From Capsaspora owczarzaki ATCC 30864 (lineage: Eukaryota > Opisthokonta > Filasterea): a DNA stretch of 64,000 nucleotides. The notes beneath the pieces were generated by a model. It saw only the letters and a program-made list of their open reading frames with translations, had not been told where the DNA came from and ran no database searches. Of this stretch, positions 29,501-40,558 are shown in pieces. A program made the translations under genes and the position numbers. Position 1 is the stretch's first letter, and every line of letters begins with the position of its first letter. Location: assembly GCF_000151315.2 (NCBI RefSeq), contig NW_011887300.1, positions 1,192,037 to 1,256,036 of the forward strand, written 5' to 3'.

Positions 29501-31031
29501 CTCAGCACTCGAAAGCGCAAGGTGAGTCTCATTGCTCAATCTGAAACTGCAACCACACACGACCACCCCTGACTCAACGTTCGCGCTCTCTAGGACGCGG
29601 ATGTCGCCGAGATCAAAGTGCAAGTCTGCCTGTTTGCGTTCGATCTGCTCTACCTGAACGGCGAGGTTGTGTTGATTTCGCTTTCGTGGCTCCATCCCTC
29701 CTTTTCGGTTCTTCTGACACTCATTTCCCCGTGTCTCGACTCGAACAGTCCCTTGTCAAACAGCCACTCAAACGCCGGCGCGAACTCTTGCGCGAGCACT
29801 TTGCAGAGATTGAAGGCGAGATCATGTTTGCCACGTCCATGGATGGCACCAATACCGAGCAGATTGAGGAGTTCCTTGACCAGTCCATCAAAGGTGCGTG
29901 TCTTTCTTGTGATTGTTCCGGGTCGAGATGCCCCTTTGGATTTGCATCAGCTCATTGCACCATGTTCTCGTGGGTGCCTTCTCAGCTGGCTGTGAGGGTC
30001 TCATGGTCAAGACTCTCGAGCAAGAGGCCACGTATGAGATTGCCAAGCGATCCCACAACTGGTTAAAAGTGAGTCAACAAATTGAACTTTGGACATGTCT
30101 GGCTGCTTTTGTTGCGCTGATCCCTGATTTTCCAATCTTCGTCCGACACAGCTCAAGAAGGACTACCTCGACGGTGTCGGCGATACGCTCGATCTGGTTG
30201 TTATTGGAGGCTACCGTGGCAAGGGCAAGCGAACCGGATTTTACGGCGGTTTCTTGCTGGCTTGCTACGACGAGGAAAATGAGGAATACCAGTCCATCTG
30301 CAAGGTATGGCACAACATTGCAGTTCGTTGGGATGATGTGTTGCTATGAAATTTGTCCTCCGATGCCGGGGCTCACCGTCTTTATGCTTGATATCTCATT
30401 CCAGATCGGAACTGGGTTTAGCGACGAAGATTTGCAGCGCCACTCGACCTTTTTCAAAGACCACGTCATTTCTGGACCAAAGTCCTACTACCGTGCAGAT
30501 GACACACTGGCTCCTGATGATTGGTTTGACACGGTCCAGGTGAGAGTGCCATTGTTGCTGAAGCGGTGGTTGTTGTCATCATTCGAGATGCTGACAGTCA
30601 TGTTTTCCTCGCAGGTGTGGGAGGTTAAGGCTGCAGATCTTTCCATCTCTCCCGTCCACAAGGCTGCAGCTGGCTTGGTAGGTCGCTTGATCAACCATCT
30701 TTAAGGCCCAAACTGCGCAGCTCATGTGTTGTTTGAAACTATGTTTTTTTTTCTCAGGTTGATCCCGAAAAGGGCATCTCCTTGCGCTTCCCACGCTTTT
30801 TGCGCATCCGCGACGACAAATCCACCGAGCAAGCGACAAATGCGAGTCAGGTACGTGACACTGCGTTCGTTGGTCTGAAACCCTTTGAGCAGGCGCTGAG
30901 TTTTAATTGATCAATCCGCCACTGTTTCCCCCCCCCCCTTGCGTTCTATATAGGTGGCCGACATGTACCGCAGCCAACAGTTGCTCAACCAACAGGGCAA
31001 AGGCGCAGAAGACGAAGAAGACTTTTACTAG
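26585..31031 (+). CDS. LIG1: DNA ligase I (ATP-dependent replicative ligase)
   Basis: Seventeen exons: 26585-26604, 26848-27849, 27926-27982, 28070-28166, 28263-28777, 28884-28969, 29047-29162, 29244-29339, 29411-29521, 29594-29665, 29749-29893, 29986-30068, 30152-30304, 30405-30539, 30615-30677, 30758-30850, 30954-31031; 973 aa (human 919). Exon 1 is 20 nt and, joined to exon 2, gives MAQRGIASFFKRP, a canonical PCNA-binding PIP box (QxxIxxFF). Residues ~15-320 are disordered, Ala/Ser/Lys-rich. Then come the DNA-binding domain, the adenylation domain with catalytic Lys624 in [11 protein letters not shown], and the OB-fold ([20 protein letters not shown]). The end EDEEDFY resembles the acidic human tail. 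Nuclear enzyme that seals Okazaki fragments and repair nicks. Intron 7 is GC-AG. The gene is tail-to-tail with the old yellow enzyme gene, 83 bp apart. Confidence 0.96.
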
Positions 31032-31114
31032 GCGTATGGAAGCGTGTTATAAAAAAATCAGCTCGAAATATCAGTTAAAAAACACCACACATCATTTTAA
31101 ACAAATCATAACTG

Positions 31115-32353
31115 TTAAAGGGCCAATGCGGGCTCAATCAGGCCGACGGCAGTCTGTTGCGAATCCTGCAAGGCAGCCAGCTTATCACTCAGGGGAAGGC
31201 TGGCCTCTGCTTGACCAACAATCTTGGCCAGACCCGCGGTCGCTTGCTCGCGCGTGAGGAAAGGATAGTCCGTGTAGCCCTTCTCGTTACCACCGTAGAA
31301 GGTCGAGCGATCGTAAGGGTTGAGCTCTGCTCCGAGCAGGTAGCGGACGGGCAGGTCGGGGTTGGCAATAAAGTGGCGGCCAAAGGCGATGGCTGCGAAC
31401 GCGCCGCTTGCGACCGCTGCATCGGCCGTTTCGCGCTCGAACGACGAAGCGCCAATGACGGGGCTGGTGGAGAGACGGGCCAAGGTATCACTGAGTTTGG
31501 CAACGTTGGATACGGGCACGAGCTCGGCTTGGCCGCGCGGGTCAATCAGGTGAATGTAAGCGAGCTTGTACTGGTTGAGGCGAGTGATGACGGCCGAGAA
31601 GGTCTCAAGGGGAGTCGGGTGGAAGACGTCGCACGAGTCACCAGCGGGGCTCAGACGGATGCCGACACGATCGCTGGGCCACTCTTGCAGAACAGCATCG
31701 ACGACTTCGAAAAGGAAGCGGGCGCGGTTCTCTTCAGAGCCGCCATACTTGTCGGTACGGATGTTGGACTTTGGCGAAAGGAACTGCTCAATGAGGTAGC
31801 CGTTGGCGCCGTGGATTTCAACGCCATCAAAGCCAGCCTCGCGAGCAAGCTTGGCGCCGTGACGGAATTCTGCCACGACGCCGAGAATCTCCTCCTCGGT
31901 GAGTGCGTGCGGCACTTCCTGATCGAGCTGGCCCTTCATAGTGGCCGCCTTGGAGCCATCGGCGATGGCAATGGCGGAGGGAGCGACGGCAAGCTGGCCG
32001 GTGAAGGCAGAGTGGCCGACGCGACCCGTGTGCCAGATCTGGCTGACAATCAAGCCTCCCTTGGAGTGCACGGCGTCAGTGACCTTTCGCCATCCAGCGA
32101 CCTGCTCGGGAGTGAAGATGCCGGGCGTGAGCGGATAGCCCTGCGCGCGAGCAGACACGACGGTGGCCTCCGTGATCAGCAGACCACCCTGGGAAGCACG
32201 CTGCTTGTAGTACTCGACAGCCATGGGCTGCGGAACATTGTCAGGCGAGTTGCGCATGCGCGTCAGTGGCGCGAGCACGACTCGGTGAGCCAGGTTCAGG
32301 GCGCCCAGCTTGGTCGGGGTGAAGAGGGACAGCTTTTGCAGTGCGGCGGACAT
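31115..32353 (-). CDS. Old yellow enzyme family NAD(P)H:flavin oxidoreductase
   Basis: A single uninterrupted exon encodes 412 aa from ATG 32353 (MSAALQKLSLFTPTKLG); a longer frame upstream lacks an ATG. The FMN-dependent TIM-barrel signatures are all present: HRVVLAPLTRMRN, QIWHTGRVGH, FDGVEIHGANGYLIEQFL, KSNIRTDKYGGSEENRARF, and AIAFGRHFIANPDL. HGAN carries the His/Asn pair that binds the substrate carbonyl; length is normal. Enzymes of this family (OYE, bacterial NemA, plant OPR) reduce activated C=C bonds of enones; the natural substrate here cannot be told. No signal peptide is present. It is the only intronless multi-domain-length gene in a window where neighbours have 2 to 17 exons, which raises the possibility of transfer from bacteria or retroposition (inference). 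Confidence 0.95.
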   Translation of the reverse strand: MSAALQKLSLFTPTKLGALNLAHRVVLAPLTRMRNSPDNVPQPMAVEYYKQRASQGGLLITEATVVSARAQGYPLTPGIFTPEQVAGWRKVTDAVHSKGGLIVSQIWHTGRVGHSAFTGQLAVAPSAIAIADGSKAATMKGQLDQEVPHALTEEEILGVVAEFRHGAKLAREAGFDGVEIHGANGYLIEQFLSPKSNIRTDKYGGSEENRARFLFEVVDAVLQEWPSDRVGIRLSPAGDSCDVFHPTPLETFSAVITRLNQYKLAYIHLIDPRGQAELVPVSNVAKLSDTLARLSTSPVIGASSFERETADAAVASGAFAAIAFGRHFIANPDLPVRYLLGAELNPYDRSTFYGGNEKGYTDYPFLTREQATAGLAKIVGQAEASLPLSDKLAALQDSQQTAVGLIEPALAL

Positions 32354-33548
32354 GTTTGTAGAGTTGTTGTCGCTTGGATTGTTCGTCACGAGCAGGATGA
32401 GAAGCACAAAGAATCGAACGAGATTAATTTTTGAAACAAACGAGGTTTTGTTTGGGTTTTTTGTATGTTCTGCTCAGAAGCAAATTCAACACAAAGTACA
32501 AGTGAGCAAAATCAGACAGCAAAATAAAAGTTCAAAAAACATTCAGTTGTGTGACTGAAATCGAGTGAGACGTGTGAGCCGGCGATTTTTTTGGACTCTT
32601 TTTCTCCATCTCAACCACAATGCGACACCAAACACAGGTCTGAGCGGCTGACTGAGATGACTGTGACTGAGAGCCGACTCTCCCGCTCACCCACTCCTTC
32701 ACTTCCTGCACTTCCTTCACTTCCTTCACTCTTCACTCAACACTTCCTTCACTCTTCACTCAACAACGTTTCGTGCTTGTCAAAGTGTCGATTTTTTCGA
32801 AACTTTTACCAAAAACAACAAAATGAAGACTGAATGTTACAAACATACAAAAACGGTTTGGGTTTAAAACAAACCGCACTGGAAATCTCCGTGATTGTGG
32901 CAACGGAAAAAGCAGCGGAAAAAGCAACACGCAAGCGGAAAAGCAAGAAGAATAGAGAAACATGTGGATCGCAGCATTGCAAGATGGAAACGGCGGAAAC
33001 GGCGGAAAAGGCGGAGGAAGGGGGCAAAAGAGGGAAGAGAACGGATCGAAGCCGAAAGAAGCAACAGTTTTACCAAACGACCCTACACAGAACGTTGGTT
33101 GCTCTGCTGCTTGACGACCTTCCGTCTGAGATGCCTTCCAGGGCCAAGACTGGACCCTACTCGACATCCATCAGGACCACCTTCAATGGCGCGGGAACGT
33201 CGGCGGGGAGAGGCGGGGAGAGGCGGAAAATGCGACCGCCGAATCACGGAGCATTTGCTTTTTGTTCGGTCGCGCGACCTCGTGGGAATAGGATCAGACA
33301 AGTACGAGTCCAGTTGCAAAGGGAGGTGAAAGCGACATGCTATGCTGGCACTATGACTAGCCAACAAGGAAAAAAACAAGCCGGGGTATCATTGTTCATG
33401 TGCGACCGCGGTTGAACGACAAAAACCGTTTCAACAAAAAAAGAGTCGGTCGGGAACGGACGGATTCGTCATTGCGAATGATTTGTTCAGTTCACGGAGA
33501 TATTCTACCACGGAGAGATAAACAGCAGTCAAATCATGGCAGCCCGAT
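32354..33548. other. Intergenic interval upstream of old yellow enzyme gene
   Basis: About 1.2 kb without a convincing gene. CTTCCTTCACT-type repeats lie at 32698-32765 and GGCGGGGAGA repeats at 33198-33222. Open frames here have skewed composition and no family signature. Confidence 0.6.
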
Positions 33549-33815
33549 TGGATTGGATGCAACAATGATTGGGAATAAGCAAGGGCAAATGGGCAGCTGA
33601 AACAAAGGTTTCAATGACAATCATCTCGTGCGACTCTTCCACCAGACTCAGGTGCGCATAGAATGCCTCAATGGTGGATTAGATGCAACAATGATTGGTA
33701 ATAGTAAGCAGGGGCAACTGAAACAATGGTTTCGCTCAGCCGACAACGCGCTCAATGACAATCATCTCGTCCGTCTCTTCCTCCAGACTCAGATGCGCGT
33801 AGAAGGCCTCAATGG
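33549..33815. repeat. Tandem partial duplication of the IBTK gene 3' end
   Basis: Copy B (about 33674-33815) spans the last codons and 3' flank of the IBTK gene. Copy A (about 33549-33673) repeats it downstream at ~85-90% identity by eye: both contain TGCAACAATGATTGG, a GGGCAA/ACTGAAACAA block, AATGACAATCATCTCGT and CCAGACTCAG.TGCGC. Copy A lacks the ~20 bp that in copy B carries the stop codon region. Confidence 0.8.
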
Positions 33816-36800
33816 CAGCAATGGCCTTCTCTTCAAGCTGGATCAAATCGAGCGCCTTGCGCTTGACGGCATCGGCGTTGTACGCGAGTTGGCGCTGCTC
33901 TTGATGAATTTGGGTCAAGGAAACTTGCTTGGCAGGCGACGCTGGTGATGGTGCAACCGCTGGTGCTCGGCCCAAGGACGGGAAATGGTTGGTAGACAGG
34001 GTCTGCTGGACTGCCGCAGGCGAAGCAGACTTCCAGGCGACCGAAGCACCAGCGGTCGCCGTCCGAGATTCCGGAACGGCAGGCTCCGTGTGCTCGGCGA
34101 CATCGCGGCTTTGCGACCGCTTGCGCTCCCGTTGTGACAGTTTTCGATCGCTGCCCTTGGCTGCCCAGGTTTCCAAGGCGGCTTGGGCTGATGGTGCGGC
34201 CGCCGGCGACTTGGGCGCAAAGAGAATGCTGGCTGCCGTTTGCGGCGAAGCGGGGCTCAAAGGAACACTTGAAGGTAGTAGTGGTGGAGTTGTACCAGAT
34301 TTTGACGCGACTGCGGCACCAGGTAATGCTGCAGTAGTCGCCGCCGGTGAAGCCTTCTTGGACTTGGCGTCTGGGACTGGTTTCTCCTGAGCAGCCTTGG
34401 CGGGCTGGGATACCGGAGCGGTGTGCACAGTTGGCTGCTGCTTTTGTGCCTGCTTTGGTTGTTGTTGCTCAGACATGATGGAGCGCAATGAACTCGCAGC
34501 CGCCCCACGACCGGCTTTGCTGCCCGCCACGGTGGACGCAGTTGCAGGAGCAGCTGGTGCACTCGTCGCCGCCCACGGTGCTGGTGTCGGCAAATCCGAG
34601 GTGACGGTCGGCAACGGCGGAGAATCACCGCCACCTGCAATCTTTCGCAAAGCCTCGTCTGGGTTGCTCAGGTCGACGCGAATGCCGCGTCCTCCCTTTT
34701 TGGGTTTCGCCACGGGCCCAGCAGGTTCCTCCACATCCAGGCTTTGCTGCTGGATTTGTTTGCGTTTGGCCACTTCCTCCTGCAGCTGGGCGGCTTGCTG
34801 CTTTTGGCGATCGCTAAGTTTGGCAGCCTTCTTGCGAGACTTTTGCTGTTGTCGCTGAGCCTGATCGGCTCGCTGCTGCCGCTCGTCGTCATCCAGCTCC
34901 ACAAACGAGGCTGCGAGGGCTGCAGCAAACTCGGCATCTTCCTGCTCTTGGAGTTGACGGGCAAGATCACCGTCGTGCGCTACAGGCGCTGGCGGAGCTT
35001 CCTCATCAGAGTCGTTGTGCTGAGCGCTAGTGGAAGCGCCTGCCGCGCGTTTTCCGTTCGCAGAAGAGCGCATGGATCCAGCAGGCATTTTTTCGGCCGA
35101 GCGTTGGGGAATGGCTGCAGCGGCAGCAGAGTGGAATGACATCAAGTCCACTTGGGTGGGCCGCCTTGTAGGAGGCAGGGTGCTGCGATACCGACGCCCA
35201 AGCTCATCTAAAATCTTCTCGCTCGCATCTTCGGCCAGCTCAGGCAAGTCGGCGAAAAAGGCGTCGTTCGCATATGGCGAGTCGCTCGAAAGACCAGACT
35301 CGACCGGCGTCAAATTGGCGGGCTTGCTGCCTCCAAGCAGCGACTCGAGTTGGCGTGCTTCGAGCACAGCCTCCAAATTGTGCAAAATAAAGGAGAGGCA
35401 CGCCTCCTTGAGCTGGGTGCACTGATAGACTGCCGCCATGTCCAAGAACGACACCACGGTCTTGATGTCGACGCACGTCGCTAATGCCCCTTCGCAGAGT
35501 GATTTCAGCCGCTCGAGGAGCAGGACGTTCGCGACGACAAGCACTTCGAATGCGAGTGGAACGTTGACGGCGAACGCGCCAGAGACGGGATCGCGTGCAG
35601 TCAAATCTACGCTGTCCGTGTACATGTAGTCGACCAGCACCGTCAGTGCACGCAGCGGTGTAGGCGATGGTAGTCCCAATGCCGGCCGTGCGGCGCCCGT
35701 TTCCGACCAAAATGGCGAGCCAAACATGGCAGCAAAGTACTCGCAGCGAGCGACAAGAATCGCCTTGTGCACGGGAATGTGTTCGTCCTCGGCACTGAGC
35801 AAGTCGACATCTGGCGTGCCAAGGGTTACTCGGAAAGTCGGAATGGCACCCCTCAGCGAACGGCGACCCATGTAGCGGGTCTCGAGCTTGGAGCTGAGCA
35901 AGGTGTGCAGTTCGGTCATTCCATGCTTGAGTGAAAAGTCACACAACGTGCGCGCGATCTCGTGAGATGTCAACGCTTGGTGCTCAGAGTCCGCGTCGCT
36001 CGGCGGAGCCGTGAAATGGTCTTGGGAGGACGAGCGTGCCTTGTTGCCCTTCTTTTTGCCGCCGCCTTCCTTGCCTGAAGCCTGCCTTGACTGAGACGTG
36101 GTGGGACGCTGCTTGGACTCAAGAGGGAGCTCAAGCAGGTCGCAAGTCCCCGTGTAGAGATACTCGAGCAGGGCAAGCAACGCCGCCTGAGGTAACTCGG
36201 GCACGAGGAAGGCTTCCATCACAGACTTGGTCGGAGACTCGCCTTCTTCATGCGCACTGGAAGGAGTGGGAGCAATCAATTCGTACGATGTTTGCGGCAG
36301 AGCGAAGGGATCTGCCGCCGCAGCCGCGAGCTCCTGTGTGAGCGCTTCGTCCTTTTCCAACGCGCCAAACCATTGCGGTGCCCGGGACGCGAGAATTGCA
36401 GTATGCGCGGGTATGGTGCCATAAATCTCTGCATCAGAGGATACGAGGTGCATGTCACTCGTAAAGCTGGAATGCGACGTAAGCAACGCCCCGAAATCTG
36501 TGCGTGCTTGCGAAGGCAAAACCTTGACACGATCTGGGCCGCGCGCGTACATGGTGGCGCTCGTCACGGCAAGAAAGTGCGATCCTTGAGGATTGCACGA
36601 CACGGACACCGTCCGGTGCAAATTGCGAGTGCGGTAGACGTTTAGCGTTGGGACGGTCAGCGCGTCGACCAAAGAAGGGTGAAGCGTGAATGGCGCGGGA
36701 ACGAGGTTGTGGCTCGTGGCGAGTGCCTTTGCTTTGGCAAGCATGCGATCGAGATCTGGGCTGTTTCCCACATACACATTTCCCTCCGCTAGAACGAATC

Positions 36801-38937
36801 AGACCAAAAAAACCCCCAAACAAACAAACAAACAAACAAACAAATAAAAGTAAGAATAACGGCTCAGACCTCAAGTACCACACAAGCGTGAACAATACTC
36901 CTTACCACTCACGACGGCCATCTGATTAACACCCATCGCCACATCAATCACGTTGAGAGCGCGCTGGCTACCAAAAGCCAGATGCACAAATTGCGTGCCC
37001 AGCCAAGGAAGCCAAATAAACAGTGAACCATCCGTTGCAACGCAAAGGAGAGACGAGCCATGTCCAGCAACAATTCGAAATGGCACTGGCTTCCGCTGGC
37101 GAAACACGACGATATTTGGTCGGAAGATTCTGAAGGCACGAATCAAAAGAAGTGAGCTCGAGAAATTAGACGTTGTCGATCGAGCCGGAGCAAAAAAAAA
37201 AAAAAAAAACTCGCAAAAAACTCACGTCGTGGGAAGTCGGAGGCGATGAACGGCATAGCTGTGACAAACGAAAATGTCTCCCACCGAAGTCAGGCACGCA
37301 GTGAACGTGTCAGAAGCCACGACTTGCGAAATGCGTCCCGAAGTTGGAGCGACTGCTGGGACGGCCTTGGGTGCCAAAATGCGCGGGTCTCTTTGAGCAT
37401 GGCCTGAACGACAACAACATCAGCACAGGCGGATTCATGTCAGACATCTGGAACTAGCTCCACAATTTTCAATCGACTGCTTACCGAGCTGCCCAAAGTT
37501 TTGACCACAAGTGTACAGCTCTTGCTCGGAATAGAACGCAGAGTGGGTGCGCCCACAGGCAACGCCAATGATGGGGACTTTGCGTTCTCGTAGCGCTTTG
37601 ACGAGTTGCGGTTTTGGGCAGTTGGCGTGCGGACCAACAGGAAGGCCAGCTACGCCCAGTTGGCCGTGTTCGTTGCTGCCAAACGTAAAGACCTCACCCT
37701 TGCTGGTCACCACTGCCGAGTTGTCACGCGAAACGGAAACGGCCGCGCAGGCCTTGCCGTCGAGCAGTCCACCAACGCGGCGAGGCACAATGACAGTGTC
37801 ATCGCAGTCGTGACCAAGGCGGCCTCCCAAGCCAAACCCGCAAGTGTAAACCTCGCCTGCATCGGTTAGAAAGGCCGAGTGAAAGCTGGACGTCACCGCA
37901 GAGACGATTCGGGCTCGGGGGACCATGCGAACGAAGGCGTCCACGCGATCCGGATGGTTTCGGTCTTCCGCCCCAACATGTCCGAGCGTGTAGTTTCGAT
38001 CGAGTCCCCACGAGAATACGTCTGCGCCCTCCAGCAGCTGCTCTGTGGATATTAGCATGTCATAGAATGCCAATGCGGATGATGGCTTGTCGAAAACGGA
38101 GGATGATGAAGAAGGAGCTGGTTCATCGGCAGACGCGGCAGACGAGAGAGATGCTGATTCATGCTGGTCGGAGGCAGCTGGAGAAGAGGCAAAGGCAGCA
38201 TCACCCACGACAGGCGACGAGCGTCGTAGTGGAAGGGCCAGCGGTGCCACTGGCGTCGGTCGAACGCGGAAGGGCCACTCGCGATCTCGCGCAATCAAAT
38301 CCAACGGAGTCATCCCTTCAGCGTCTTTCAGATGGACGTCTGCGCCTGCCGCAATGAGCAGGATTGCTGTTTGAATCTGGCCCATGTACAGCGCACGATG
38401 TAGACTCGACCAGTTCGACTCGGCATCGACTGCATTGACCTGCGCGCCTTGTTCCAGCAACCACGTCGCTGCATGGATGTGATCACCGGTGGCAGCCAGC
38501 ATTAATGCAGTAATTCCAGAGCCACTTGGTCTTGCACTTGTGCGATTGACGATATCGCTAACACCTCGTCCTTGGCCAGTAGTGCCATGTACTTGTAAAG
38601 TGCTTGAACTTGCATTGGGAGCACGATTGAGCAATCGTGGCCTCGACTTGACTTCGCTCGAACTCGCGCTTCCGCCGCCGCCGCGCTGGCCATGGGTAGC
38701 AGAGGTCCCCGCCGAGCTTCCCTGGAGCTGGGACGGGTGGCTGGCGAGGCGATCGTGGAGCTCGGCGAGGTCGTCGCGGCGGCCCAGCTGCGCAGCGAGC
38801 AGAAACACCTGGAACGCCGCGTCCGCCGCACTCAACGGAGATGCATCAGAGCCCATGGGATGCGCCACAGGAGCGTGGTGCGCGCGGCCGTGGTGGTGGT
38901 GCTGTGGCGATGGCGTCGACGATGGCGAAGCGGCCAT
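33736..38937 (-). CDS. IBTK: IBTK orthologue (ankyrin, RCC1 and two BTB domains)
   Basis: Four exons (37485-38937, 37226-37403, 36906-37129, 33736-36788) encode 1635 aa; human IBTK has 1353. The N-terminus is Ser/His-rich, then ankyrin repeats at ~145-215 (GSGITALMLAATGDH; ESNWSSLHRALYMGQ; DAEGMTPLDLIARDR), RCC1 repeats at ~285-560 (DVFSWGLDRNYTLGH; VYTCGFGLGGRLGHD; VFTFGSNEHGQLG), and two BTB domains starting near 725 and 939 (IPVHKAILVARCEYFAAMFG). A long disordered region follows, then a C-terminal block (ALDLIQLEEKAIAAIEAFYA ... EEETDEMIVIERVVG) closely matching the human tail (LALIQIEEHAIQDLLVFYEA ... FVIVER). In animals IBTK is a CUL3 substrate adaptor and was named for binding BTK. The conserved tail and identical domain order make orthology firm; whether it acts with CUL3 here is inference. 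Confidence 0.93.
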
Positions 38938-40558
38938 TTTAGGAAGGCGGCTTTCTGAGAAAGCGAGATAATGATAAATGAGAATAATGAGAAGTGACGA
39001 CGGAATATAGATGGAAAGTCAATGTGGAGGTGGAAAGGCTGAGTACAGTAACAAACGTTGAAAGTTGAAGGAAGATTGAAAGTGGTGCGTTGTGTCGCGT
39101 TGATGAGACATGTCCGCATTCATGGCGCGCGTTTGGACAAGCTCGTTAAGATGGAAATATGTTTGTTGCTTGATTGCAAGTGAAAGCGGTGATAAGAGGT
39201 GCTCGCGGGTAGCAGTTTGATTCAAGCGAAACTTTCAAACATTGCGGTGAGGCTTGGACTCGAGGGGCGGCACGAATAAGCAATCATAGCTATAGCATTA
39301 GACTACCACTATAGAATTTAATAGATTTGACCGAGTAAAAGGCATGTAGCTCAAAGTAACAACAAAATCAAGCACTGCAGTTTTTTAAGGCACAATAACC
39401 AAAGGAAAGCCATAATTACAATTTTTGTAGCGACTTGCGATTTGGGGCATAAGATTGCATAAATACATGGAAAACACTACGTCTTACATATGGTGTTGCA
39501 CTGGAGTTGGCAGCTTTTACTCGTGAAGCGATACAGAAAGGTTGCTCAACTCTGACAAACAAAAACAATGAAACTTTTCAACCGTTCTGCTGAGGCACTT
39601 GAGCTTGGAGTCCTTCCGCAGTATGAGAACATGCAACGAGCTATATATTGTAGTTGACAATACAGAGGTACATGTAATTGCTCACCTGGAAGGCGACGAG
39701 AGCGAAATTTGCCGCCGTTCAGCATTACTTTCCTGGTTCAGCACCTACTCGGAGCCCTGCTCACTGTTAAGCAAATCCCGCAGAAGTTTATGCTAGCTCA
39801 ACCTAACCCGTGATTGTTTCTGCCTCGTAATCCACTTCATGGAGGTCCTTGTTGAAAAACCCCAATGTTTCGTTGATCAGCAATACAACCTTTTGCCGTG
39901 CGTTTCTCAATCAGCCGAGTCGAGGCTTCTTCCCCATTTGTGTACCGTTTGATGAAAGCACAACGTCCCGCAACAGGTACGAGTCGGTACTGAATGTGAT
40001 GGTTGTGCTGTGCTTCGAGCAGATTGGTGATGAAGAAGCGAAACGCTTGATCGTGTATCCGATATTGTCGCAACTTGTTCGGTGAGGCCTCTCGCTGTGA
40101 AATACCAACCGTCGTTGCTTTGGGGTTATGCCTCGGTGCATTGTCAGACTGGTGCCTCTCAAAATCAAACAGAGCGGTCCAAACATTGCGCCCACAAGCA
40201 TCAATTCTCATTTTCGTTCTGTTGTGCTACCATCGCATCGCCAATCCACGCTGAATTTCGCGCTGCAAGTAAAGAGGGGAAGAGGAGATTAGAAAACGAA
40301 TAGAGTCGGTTTGAACGACTAAGCGCAACGCGCTCAGCTGCTGGTTCAAGACGAACGCTGAGCTGCCTTGCTTCAACGGAAAAGTCAAAATTGCATGTCG
40401 ATTTCAACTTGGGTCGTTTTGCTCGTCTGACGATGAACGTGAAAGCCGACCACGAAGGTACTTGTGTCGATCGTTAGGGAAAGAGATGATAGGTTGAGGA
40501 CTGAGATGAGATCTCTAGTCTTTTTTTTTTTTTTTTTTTTTTTCAAAAATCTTCCAAA
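38938..40558. other. Intergenic interval between IBTK and LRR-kinase-RING genes
   Basis: This 1.6-kb interval is the promoter side of both divergent genes. It contains a 29-bp block (about 40014-40046, including GATTGGTGATGAAGAAGCGA) identical to the broken LRR copy at about 44247-44280, so a second LRR-module remnant. A T tract at 40520-40543 precedes the kinase-gene start. Open frames at 39599-39796 and 39837-40211 have no recognisable product. Confidence 0.55.

Noticed and set aside
31157-32434. 425-codon open frame antisense to the old yellow enzyme gene
   Set aside because: It mirrors the coding strand of a clear gene and has no family signature; a shadow caused by codon composition.
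39599-40211. Two short open frames upstream of the first LRR-kinase-RING gene
   Set aside because: No family signature, no supporting splice sites, and composition typical of intergenic DNA here.
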